Positions 1 to 5,469 of a stretch of DNA of 13,165 bases are shown here, piece after piece. A program made the position numbers and the translations under genes. Under the pieces are notes generated by a model. It had not been told where the DNA came from and did no database searches. It was given only the letters and a program-made list of their open reading frames with translations. Where the stretch lies: assembly GCA_964470615.1 (NCBI GenBank), contig CAYYDH010000014.1, positions 1 to 13,165 of the forward strand, read 5' to 3'. The DNA comes from CAYYDH01 sp964470615. Lineage in GTDB: Bacteria; Patescibacteriota; Minisyncoccia; Minisyncoccales; GWA2-38-27. The first letter of the stretch is position 1; every line of letters begins with the position of its first letter.

Positions 1-510
1 AGGCAAAACAGTCGGCTCTTTTCTCGTGCCGTCATAGTTTTCCATAAAATTGACTGTGCCTTTTTCAATGTCCTGCAACATCTCCTCCCCAATCTTTGAC
101 AAACGAGACTCGGTGTAACGCATGGCTGCTGGCGGGTCACCATCAATAGAACCGAAATTCCCCTGACCTTCAATCAAAGGATATCGCAAAGAGAAATCCT
201 GTGCCATCCTGACAAGGGCATCATAAACAGCTACGTCGCCGTGTGGATGATAACGGCCCAAAACAGAACCAACAACTGTCGCGGATTTTCTGAACTTAGA
301 ACTGTGGCGAAGGCCCTCTTCAAGCATCGCATAAAGAATCCGGCGATGCACGGGCTTTAAGCCGTCGCGGACATCAGGAAGCGCCCGGGCAATGATAACT
401 GACATGGCGTAATCAATGTAAGAGTCACGCATTTCCTCTACTATGCCACGTTCTTTGATTTGGCCCGTTGAGACAATATTCTCTTTTTGTTTTTTTGGTT
501 TTTCCGCCAT
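1..510 (-). CDS. gyrA: DNA gyrase subunit A, N-terminal part (runs off the left edge)
   Basis: This is the breakage-reunion subunit of DNA gyrase, which introduces negative supercoils with GyrB. The 170 visible residues hold the start of the winged-helix/DNA-gate domain. The motif DSYIDYAMSVIIARALPDVR lies at 29-48, HPHGD at 88-92, QGNFGSIDGD at 116-125 and AAMRYTE at 128-134, where Tyr132 is the DNA-linking catalytic tyrosine. The reading QGNFGSIDGD favours GyrA over ParC, which usually has QGNWG followed by D and P. The position equal to E. coli Ser83 is Val93 (HGDVAVYD), while the acidic residue equal to Asp87 is kept as Asp97. The ATG is preceded by TAAAGGC, a modest SD that overlaps the stop of the 97-aa gene. 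It is the last visible gene of a minus-strand operon. Confidence 0.96.
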   Translation of the reverse strand, partial: MAEKPKKQKENIVSTGQIKERGIVEEMRDSYIDYAMSVIIARALPDVRDGLKPVHRRILYAMLEEGLRHSSKFRKSATVVGSVLGRYHPHGDVAVYDALVRMAQDFSLRYPLIEGQGNFGSIDGDPPAAMRYTESRLSKIGEEMLQDIEKGTVNFMENYDGTRKEPTVLP

Positions 511-517
511 TTTGCCT

Positions 518-811
518 TTAGTTGTTGATTATTCCCTCATCACCGCTTGTTACGCTTTCTAAACCTTCTTCAATCTGCTGCCTGATATTATCTAAATCAA
601 TGGATGGTTTTTGTATTTGATCGATATTCTCTTTTAAAGAAGAGGTATCTATGCCCTTGGAAAATCCCTCTTCTGAAATGTTTTGTATCTTTTTCATAAA
701 GCTGCTCACCCATAGTACCAGCAGCCCCACTCCTATCGCAATAATTATTGTCCAAAGAATTACTCTTCTTTCCCATTCTGGCAATTGTCTGATTTTTTGC
801 AGAAAGTTCAT
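518..811 (-). CDS. Small single-pass membrane protein, unknown function
   Basis: This is a 97-residue protein whose function I do not recognise. Residues 1-16 are basic and amphipathic. A hydrophobic segment at about 18-38 (WTIIIAIGVGLLVLWVSSF) should span the membrane. The rest is a charged, Gln/Glu/Lys/Asp-rich tail with heptad-like spacing (about 43-85) and a short disordered end. The topology is probably N-in with a soluble tail. Its start is 3 nt after the stop of the MBL-fold gene and its stop is 7 nt before gyrA, so the three genes almost certainly share a transcript. No SD precedes the ATG, which suggests coupling to translation of the upstream gene. The coding call rests on operon geometry and a protein-like composition. 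Confidence 0.8.
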   Translation of the reverse strand: MNFLQKIRQLPEWERRVILWTIIIAIGVGLLVLWVSSFMKKIQNISEEGFSKGIDTSSLKENIDQIQKPSIDLDNIRQQIEEGLESVTSGDEGIINN

Positions 812-814
812 TTT

Positions 815-1438
815 TTAAGAAAGCAAAGTGACTATTTTCGCTTCTTCCTCAGAAAGGTCTTTCTTTTTCAGGGATAACTTTTCTATCGGCGCCAAAGACT
901 TAATTCCTAAAACCTTGAGGAATCTTTCCACTCCGTCCAGTTTTTCTTTAAGGCCAGGAACTTTGTAACGCATCGGTATTGTTATTTTCGGCTCAACCTG
1001 CGAGATTATCTTTACTGCTTCTTCGGCTGTAAGCGATTCTCCGCCGCCGACTGGAACCAGCAATACATCAACCTCTCCAATCGCTTCCAGCTGTTCAGTA
1101 CTTAGCTCCTTTTGTTTTAAAAAACCCAAGTGGCAAATCTTTATGCCCTCGCTCTCAATAGTGTAAATGGTGTTCTCTTCTTTGCCTCCGTTTTTAGCCG
1201 ATGAAACTCCCCGGATAAAAACTCCTTTTACGTCATACTCTCCAGGCCCTCCGATGAAAAAAGCTGGCGAAGACCCCGCTTTATTGCCGCTCGTATCTAA
1301 AAGTATGTCGGCATCTGTTTTCGGAGAACGTAAACCGCTTTCCTTGTCGAAAAGGTCAATTAAGATATTAATTTGCTCGTTTTTCTCTTTTTGAGTGATT
1401 ATTCTAAAGCAACTTTGACCGTACCAAGAGATATTCAT
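815..1438 (-). CDS. Metallo-beta-lactamase-fold protein (UlaG-like) lacking the metal ligands
   Basis: A 207-residue protein with the MBL-fold framework of the UlaG-like/UPF0173 hydrolases: MNISWYGQSCFRI at 1-13, INILIDLFD at 23-31, GGPGEYDVKGVFIRG at 63-77, NTIYTIE at 89-95, IKICHLG at 99-105 and IPMRYKVP near 170. The usual zinc ligands are missing. The HxHxDH segment expected after DADILL (42-47) reads DTSGNKAG, the Asp usual in ICHLGD is Phe106, and the His of PMHY is Arg. Only His103 of the expected set is clearly kept. It is therefore probably not a metallohydrolase and may be a structural or regulatory relic. An in-frame ATG at 1486 has a GAGGGG ahead of it, but a good promoter (-10 at 1477-1482) lies downstream of that codon and the family normally begins at MNISWYG, so I choose 1438. 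Confidence 0.85.
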   Translation of the reverse strand: MNISWYGQSCFRIITQKEKNEQINILIDLFDKESGLRSPKTDADILLDTSGNKAGSSPAFFIGGPGEYDVKGVFIRGVSSAKNGGKEENTIYTIESEGIKICHLGFLKQKELSTEQLEAIGEVDVLLVPVGGGESLTAEEAVKIISQVEPKITIPMRYKVPGLKEKLDGVERFLKVLGIKSLAPIEKLSLKKKDLSEEEAKIVTLLS

Positions 1439-1476
1439 AAACAAAAAAGCTAAACTTTTACTGGATAGATTTTTTA

Positions 1477-1505
1477 ATATTATCATAATTAAAACCCCTC
1501 GGCAA
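1477..1505 (-). promoter_or_regulatory. Promoter of the MBL-97aa-gyrA operon
   Basis: On the minus strand, TTGCCG (1505-1500) is followed after 17 nt by TAATAT (1482-1477). TGA directly before it gives an extended -10 element. Transcription would begin near 1470, leaving a leader of about 30 nt before the ATG at 1438. Its -35 box lies in one arm of the palindrome at 1501-1520. Confidence 0.6.
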
Positions 1506-1520
1506 GTGTTAATACTTGCC
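1501..1520. promoter_or_regulatory. Palindrome between divergent promoters (candidate operator)
   Basis: Arms GGCAAGT (1501-1507) and ACTTGCC (1514-1520) flank a 6-nt centre, GTTAAT. The near-perfect 20-bp dyad is broken only at one symmetric pair. Each arm contains the TTGCC of the -35 box for the gene on its side, so a dimeric regulator bound here would cover both promoters. No U-tract follows in either direction, so a terminator is unlikely. An operator role is inferred. Confidence 0.55.
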
Positions 1521-1544
1521 TTAAAAACCTGTTCGTGCTATATA
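1516..1544 (+). promoter_or_regulatory. Promoter of the S1-domain protein gene
   Basis: TTGCCT (1516-1521), a 17-nt spacer, then TATATA (1539-1544) preceded by TGC, which gives an extended -10. The predicted transcription start is near 1551, so the mRNA leader would be very short (about 9 nt to the ATG at 1560, about 21 nt to the ATG at 1572). Confidence 0.65.
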
Positions 1545-1559
1545 TCATTATATTGTATT

Positions 1560-2648
1560 ATGGACGTCCAAATGAAAAAAATCTTTGACGATAACACACT
1601 GCCCAAACCCCCAAGGGTTGATGATATTATTGAAGGCAGAATCGTAAATAATGGCAAGGCCTCTGTCTTTTTGGATTTGGGCCCTCAGGGAACAGGAATA
1701 ATATACGGCAGAGAATTTTACGACACAAAAGACAAGCTAAGAAAGCTAAAACCCAACGATACTATTTTCGCCAAAGTTGTCTCTGCAGAAAACGAAAACG
1801 GCTATATCGAACTTTCTCTGACTAAGGCCGGAAAACAGCTGGCTTGGGATACTTTGCGCCAAAAAAAGGAAAAAGACGAGATAGTTACGGTTAAAATCTC
1901 TGGCGCCAACAAGGGCGGTCTTTTGACCGACGTTTCGGAAATCCCCGCCTTCTTACCTGTTTCTCAGTTATCCACTGCCAACTACCCAAAGGTTGAAGGA
2001 GGCGACAACCAAAAAATATTAAAAGCCCTTCAAAAGTTTATTGGCCAGGAAATGGAAGTAAAAATCTTGGCTCTAGATGAAAGAGAGGAAAAACTGATTT
2101 TGTCAGAAAAAGAGAAAGAGGCGGAAAAAATAAAAGAAATTCTGAAAAATTACAAGGTTGGCGATATAGTTGATGGAGAAATCACTGGCGTCGTGGACTT
2201 TGGCGCCTTCTTAAAATTCGGGAAGGAAGGGCTAGAAGGCCTTATCCATATTTCAGAATTAGACTGGAGACTGATAGAAAATCCTTCAGAAATTGTAAAA
2301 ATAGGAGAAAAAGTAGAAGCTAAGATTATAAACATATCTAATGATAAGGTTTCTCTTTCGCTAAAAGCGCTGAAAAAAGATCCTTGGACTGACATTGATA
2401 AAAAATACAAAAAGGGCGACTCGGTAGAAGGGTTAGTCACAAAAATAAATCCCTTTGGCGCATTTGTCCAGCTTATCGACTCAGAACCAGACGAAGAAAA
2501 AGCTAAGATTCAGGGACTATGCCATATCTCGGAATTCGGTTCGGCAAAAAAAATGGAGGAAAGCTTAAAGATTAACGAGAAGTACAACTTTACAATAATC
2601 TCCATTGAACCGTCTGAACACCGAATGAGCTTAAAATTGGCAGATTAA
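1560..2648 (+). CDS. rpsA: 30S ribosomal protein S1-like protein, four S1 domains
   Basis: A 362-residue RNA-binding protein built from four S1 (OB-fold) domains at about 20-90, 106-183, 199-268 and 281-362. Domains 3 and 4 are the most typical: VGDIVDGEITGVVDFGAFLKF with GLEGLIHISEL, and VEGLVTKINPFGAFVQL with GLCHISEFG. Domain 2 is the most diverged. S1 binds mRNA on the 30S subunit and helps initiation on messages with weak SD sequences, which fits the neighbouring core genes without clear SDs. E. coli S1 has six domains, and four-domain forms are common elsewhere. An in-frame start at 1506 lies inside the promoter and is rejected. 1560 and 1572 (MKKIFDDN) are both possible. No strong SD is present. 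It is divergent from the gyrA operon and followed by an intrinsic terminator. Confidence 0.92.
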   Translation: MDVQMKKIFDDNTLPKPPRVDDIIEGRIVNNGKASVFLDLGPQGTGIIYGREFYDTKDKLRKLKPNDTIFAKVVSAENENGYIELSLTKAGKQLAWDTLRQKKEKDEIVTVKISGANKGGLLTDVSEIPAFLPVSQLSTANYPKVEGGDNQKILKALQKFIGQEMEVKILALDEREEKLILSEKEKEAEKIKEILKNYKVGDIVDGEITGVVDFGAFLKFGKEGLEGLIHISELDWRLIENPSEIVKIGEKVEAKIINISNDKVSLSLKALKKDPWTDIDKKYKKGDSVEGLVTKINPFGAFVQLIDSEPDEEKAKIQGLCHISEFGSAKKMEESLKINEKYNFTIISIEPSEHRMSLKLAD

Positions 2649-2669
2649 TAATACTCTCAGTAAAAACAG

Positions 2670-2696
2670 CCGATGCGCTTAGGTATCGGTTTTTTT
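2670..2696 (+). terminator. Intrinsic terminator after the S1 gene
   Basis: CCGATGC (2670-2676) pairs with GTATCGG (2683-2689) around a GCTTAG loop, with one G-U pair. A run of seven T follows. It starts 21 nt after the S1 stop. Confidence 0.85.
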
Positions 2697-2708
2697 GTCT
2701 TCAAACTA

Positions 2709-2735
2709 TTGACACATAGTCTTTTGTGGTATAAT
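2709..2735 (+). promoter_or_regulatory. Promoter of the NYN-domain gene
   Basis: Consensus TTGACA (2709-2714) and TATAAT (2730-2735) are 15 nt apart, which is short. TGG just before the -10 makes it an extended -10, which could offset the spacing. The start would fall near 2742, giving a leader of about 55 nt. In that leader CTTCG and CGAAG (around 2777-2788) can pair and overlap the first bases of the SD. Confidence 0.8.
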
Positions 2736-2796
2736 ATACGAACCACCTTTATCAGAGGGGTAGGCCTTTGACAACTTCGTCTCGAAGGAGATTCGT

Positions 2797-3321
2797 ATGT
2801 TCAGCAAAAGGAACCCAGTTGTTAACAGGATTTTGGTTGTTATCGACGGAGACAATCTCTTCAGCAACGTCATAGCTGACGCCCGCCATTATTCACTGGC
2901 AAAGGGCCTTGAGCGACTAATCAAGCAATTAACCCAAGTGGGAGAGGTAGTAGGGGTCTTTGTTTTCGGTCCGCCAGACCTGATAAACAGAAACTTAGGA
3001 GCCCTTCAGAACGAAGGTTTTTGGCCGATTCCCTGCCAAAGAGAAACAGATAAACAAGGAGAATCGGTTGATGTTGTCGATGGCAAGATTATTGCCTTTG
3101 TCCGGGACATGCTGGAACTGATGCCTTTTCTGACTCATATCTGCATTGGAAGCGGAGACAGTGATTTCATACCGCTAGCCAGAACGTGCAGACTGCGCCG
3201 GAAAAAGGTTATAGTCGTTTCTGGCAATCTCCGATCACTGTCCCAAGACCTAAAAAATATGGCAGACAAACACCCTCAAACGGGCGAGAGAATGGTTTTC
3301 CTTTTTTCACCGACACCCTAA
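2797..3321 (+). CDS. NYN-domain (LabA-like, PIN-fold) putative ribonuclease
   Basis: A 174-residue single-domain protein of the NYN/LabA group, PIN-like metal-dependent nucleases acting mostly on RNA. The family marks are VVIDGDN at 14-20 (acidic Asp17 and Asp19, then Asn20), ESVDVVDGKI at 89-98 with acidic residues Asp92 and Asp95, and IGSGDSDFIPLA at 118-128 with Asp121 and Asp123. These acidic residues would form the metal site. No extra OST-HTH/LOTUS domain is attached. The start is firm: AAGGAG (2785-2790) lies 6 nt before the ATG, in contrast to the core genes nearby. It has its own promoter and a terminator 10 nt after the stop, so it is transcribed alone. One line counted inside it (3061-3120) has 29 G/C of 60. 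The target RNA cannot be told from sequence. Confidence 0.88.
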   Translation: MFSKRNPVVNRILVVIDGDNLFSNVIADARHYSLAKGLERLIKQLTQVGEVVGVFVFGPPDLINRNLGALQNEGFWPIPCQRETDKQGESVDVVDGKIIAFVRDMLELMPFLTHICIGSGDSDFIPLARTCRLRRKKVIVVSGNLRSLSQDLKNMADKHPQTGERMVFLFSPTP

Positions 3322-3331
3322 CAGCAAAATC

Positions 3332-3359
3332 AAGCAGCGGCATCAACGCTGCTTTTTTA
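3332..3359 (+). terminator. Intrinsic terminator after the NYN gene
   Basis: A perfect 8-bp stem, AAGCAGCG (3332-3339) with CGCTGCTT (3347-3354), has a 7-nt loop and is followed by further T residues. Confidence 0.9.
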
Positions 3360-3372
3360 TTGCCAACTGCTA
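3359..3372 (+). repeat. Direct repeat copy 1, upstream of the promoter at 3373
   Basis: ATTGCCAACTGCTA ends immediately before the -35 box. It matches 3413-3426 at 13 of 14 positions. The two copies bracket the promoter of the 624-aa gene, which is a typical layout for operator half-sites. Function is inferred. Confidence 0.45.
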
Positions 3373-3400
3373 TTGACATTTTTCTCTCTTTTGTTATAAT
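3373..3400 (+). promoter_or_regulatory. Promoter of the 624-aa gene
   Basis: TTGACA (3373-3378), a 16-nt pyrimidine-rich spacer, then TATAAT (3395-3400) preceded by TGT (extended -10). Both hexamers match the sigma-70 consensus exactly, so this should be a strong promoter. The start is expected near 3407. Confidence 0.85.
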
Positions 3401-3412
3401 CCAAGCTAGTTC

Positions 3413-3430
3413 ATTGCCAACCGCTACGGG
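3413..3430 (+). repeat. Direct repeat copy 2 in the 5' leader, with inverted match in the 3' leader
   Basis: ATTGCCAACCGCTA (3413-3426) repeats 3359-3372. Its extension CCGCTACGGG (3421-3430) occurs as an exact inverse complement at 5355-5364, beyond the stop of the same gene. Wider alignment of the two (CATTGCCAACCGCTACGGG against CATTACCCCGCTACGGG) keeps most positions with a 2-nt gap. Confidence 0.45.
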
Positions 3431-3460
3431 AACCAGAAACCAAACAGAAAGGAATTTCCG

Positions 3461-5335
3461 ATGACGCGCAAAGATAAATCGCCGCCTCCGAATGGAGACG
3501 GCAAGGATGCCAGCGCCAGCCGAACAAACGGCGGCGCTGAAGGAGGCGGTAGCCTCCACATCCCCAGAAGCGTCCTGACTCTGAAGTGCCTTGAATTGCC
3601 GAATCTCTCGACCAGCATGGACTCCAAGGACATCATCGCAAAAGCCAAGATCATCGATGAGTCCGCGGAGCAACTGCTGGGGTGGGTACCAATGGTACTC
3701 GCCAACAGAACGCGGAGGGAAGAGGATCTGGAAATTCTTCTTGCCAGCGGCGAGACAGCAGTGGAGCTCTTCCTCCAATCGGAGAGAACGGAGGGGACTC
3801 CGGAATACCAGGCTGCGCAATGCACAGCCGAAGCAGCCGAGAACCTTCACCACTACCTGTACGAAGAAAAAACAGTCCAGTGGAGAAGGGCCGCTCAACT
3901 CGCCTACGTGCTGTACTCCTTGGGGTATGTTTATAACCCCGAGGCAAGAGACCAGTTCCAGTCCTTCTGCACCTTCGACAGGCAAGAAGACATCCAAGCC
4001 ATTCTCCACGACCTGGCGGAGAAAAAACTGCTTGCAACAACTGCCGACGGATCGGGTCCGATCAGGGCCTTCGGCATTTGCTACAAGCCGGCCGATTCCT
4101 GCCTCAACGACAAGAGCATTGCTCTCATCCAGAAAAAACTGGATGAAACGAACAAGGCTGTCGGCCAGAAGCAGAAGGAGGAAGCAAGAAGGAAGGGAGC
4201 GAAACTGCTGGGAATGAGAACGATCACTGCCACGCAGTTCCTCGAAGGCCAGGAAGGCCTGCTGGCCTTTGAGACCAACGACGGCGTAGTCGTTCTGGAA
4301 AGCAATGACCGGATCGTCCGGCCGCTGGTCTACGAAGATGGCGACAGGAGGCGCGTGATCGCTGCCACGGGCAAAAACGAACTGTTTCTCGAAGAAGCGG
4401 TTCGGACAGGAGCAACGCTGCCCCTGGAAACGATCGGAGGGCCGAAACCTTCCATCTCCATGCCCTTTCATATCTCCTGGCTCCGCTTCACCAACCACAA
4501 GGGCCGATTCAGCGACTGGAAAAGTAGAGCTGACGGCCTGCGCCAGAGAAGCACCATCAGCGTCTCGGACTTTCTCAACGGCAAACCGGGGATCATCTTC
4601 CTGTCTCTCCCCGCAGTCCAGGACGGAAGCAAGAAATGGATCTCCAGCGGTGCTGTTCTCCTCGAAAGCAAGGATGGAGAAATCTCGCTGAAAGAGGCCA
4701 TCGGCCCCATTGCCGAGGCTACCGAGGAGATCCGGAAAGAAGGAATATTCCTCCACCTCAACAGCATCAGGAACAAGGAAGAACCCTTCTCTCCCGTCGA
4801 GTCGGAAATGCACCGGCTCGTCAACCTGCTCTGGACGGTTGTGAAGTGCGGATTGTTCGAAATCCGCTGCCGTCGAGTCACCACCCTGTGGTTCCTCTGC
4901 AACAAGGACCTCGAACCCCTGCTCTTAAAAGAGCGGGCCGAAGTCACCAAAAGGGAGTGGGCGGAGAAGGCGACTGTCACGCCTCAGGAGTTTTTCATCG
5001 AGCAGAAACCGGGCATCTGCCTGGTCTCCATCGAGCCTGATTCGTGGCAGGACAAGGAAAAGGGTCGCAGAATACCCCACCTGTTCATGCTGATGGAGCG
5101 CCGCGAAACCGCCAAGGGCTACGTTCTCGCCCTCCTGGAGGTGCCTGACCACGTTCCGCCGGACTTCCTGGAACACTGCGTCGGCAAGGAGTTTGCCGAC
5201 ACGGCGAAGTACGACGACGCACCCGTTCCCCTGAAGTGGATACTTCAGGCGGTCTATGGCCAGACCGTAAAGGCTGACGGAATCGTCAGCCAGGCCGAAC
5301 CCGCTGTCGCGGCAACCGTCTCTGGCGAAGCGTGA
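3461..5335 (+). CDS. Unknown 624-aa protein with three internal degenerate repeats, G+C-rich
   Basis: I do not recognise this family. The first 32 residues are polar and low in complexity (Pro, Gly, Lys, Ala). Residues about 50-200 are mostly helical by composition and may include a winged-helix-like segment near 130-200. Residues about 208-250 are Lys/Glu/Gln-rich and coiled-coil-like. Three degenerate modules follow, starting at 254 (TITATQFLEGQEGLLAF), 365 (TISVSDFLNGKPGIIFL) and 505 (TVTPQEFFIEQKPGICLV). Each continues into a hydrophobic strand such as VVVLES, AVLLES or LFMLME. There is no signal peptide or membrane segment, so it is probably cytosolic. AAAGGA lies 7 nt before the ATG. 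A strong promoter and a terminator make it a stand-alone unit. One line (4681-4740) has 35 G/C of 60 against 22 of 60 in ftsH (6361-6420), and Leu codons are mainly CTC/CTG, so a foreign origin or special selection is possible. It ends with TGA. Confidence 0.85.
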   Translation: MTRKDKSPPPNGDGKDASASRTNGGAEGGGSLHIPRSVLTLKCLELPNLSTSMDSKDIIAKAKIIDESAEQLLGWVPMVLANRTRREEDLEILLASGETAVELFLQSERTEGTPEYQAAQCTAEAAENLHHYLYEEKTVQWRRAAQLAYVLYSLGYVYNPEARDQFQSFCTFDRQEDIQAILHDLAEKKLLATTADGSGPIRAFGICYKPADSCLNDKSIALIQKKLDETNKAVGQKQKEEARRKGAKLLGMRTITATQFLEGQEGLLAFETNDGVVVLESNDRIVRPLVYEDGDRRRVIAATGKNELFLEEAVRTGATLPLETIGGPKPSISMPFHISWLRFTNHKGRFSDWKSRADGLRQRSTISVSDFLNGKPGIIFLSLPAVQDGSKKWISSGAVLLESKDGEISLKEAIGPIAEATEEIRKEGIFLHLNSIRNKEEPFSPVESEMHRLVNLLWTVVKCGLFEIRCRRVTTLWFLCNKDLEPLLLKERAEVTKREWAEKATVTPQEFFIEQKPGICLVSIEPDSWQDKEKGRRIPHLFMLMERRETAKGYVLALLEVPDHVPPDFLEHCVGKEFADTAKYDDAPVPLKWILQAVYGQTVKADGIVSQAEPAVAATVSGEA

Positions 5336-5354
5336 CAGCCAAGCAGTTTCACTA

Positions 5355-5364
5355 CCCGTAGCGG
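5355..5364. repeat. Inverted copy of the 5'-leader motif
   Basis: CCCGTAGCGG is the exact reverse complement of 3421-3430. It also sits in a small local hairpin (TACCC at 5353-5357 with GGGTA at 5364-5368) between the stop codon and the terminator. Confidence 0.45.
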
Positions 5365-5378
5365 GGTAATGGAAGCAA

Positions 5379-5426
5379 AGGGCGTTATGATATCCGCGTG
5401 TGATATCTGACGCCCTCTTTTTTTTT
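5379..5426 (+). terminator. Intrinsic terminator after the 624-aa gene
   Basis: AGGGCGT (5379-5385) pairs with ACGCCCT (5410-5416). Inside it, two GATATC copies pair to extend the stem. A run of nine T ends at 5426. Confidence 0.9.
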
Positions 5427-5431
5427 ATAAT

Positions 5432-5446
5432 AAATCTGATATAATT
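5432..5446 (+). promoter_or_regulatory. Extended -10 promoter of ftsH
   Basis: TGATATAAT (5437-5445) is an extended -10 with no recognisable -35, since a T-tract occupies that position. The surrounding 15-mer AAATCTGATATAATT recurs exactly at 8813-8827 before tRNA-Phe. The start is expected near 5452, giving a leader of about 18 nt. Confidence 0.7.
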
Positions 5447-5469
5447 TGAGATATAAAAAGAATATATTT

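Noticed and set aside
1439..1486. Longer MBL-fold start at 1486 with GAGGGG ahead of it
   Set aside because: The SD-like sequence is attractive, but the predicted -10 lies downstream and the family begins at the later Met. It is kept only as an alternative.
1506..1559. Upstream start of the S1-domain protein
   Set aside because: It lies inside the palindrome and promoter, and the extra residues (Cys-rich, hydrophobic) do not fit the family.
2777..2800. Riboswitch in the NYN leader
   Set aside because: Only a 5-bp hairpin near the SD is visible, with no recognisable riboswitch core.
3209..4813. Long minus-strand open frame (534 codons) opposite the 624-aa gene
   Set aside because: High G+C removes stop codons on the complementary strand. 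The plus-strand gene has a consensus promoter, an SD and a terminator, and the antisense frame has none and runs into the NYN gene.
5333..5335. Possible recoding of UGA as in some CPR lineages
   Set aside because: The TGA ending the 624-aa gene is followed closely by a strong terminator, and no in-frame TGA interrupts any conserved protein here, so the standard meaning fits.
5446..5469. TTG start giving FtsH eight extra residues
   Set aside because: The codon overlaps the end of the -10 box of the ftsH promoter, so it would not be transcribed.
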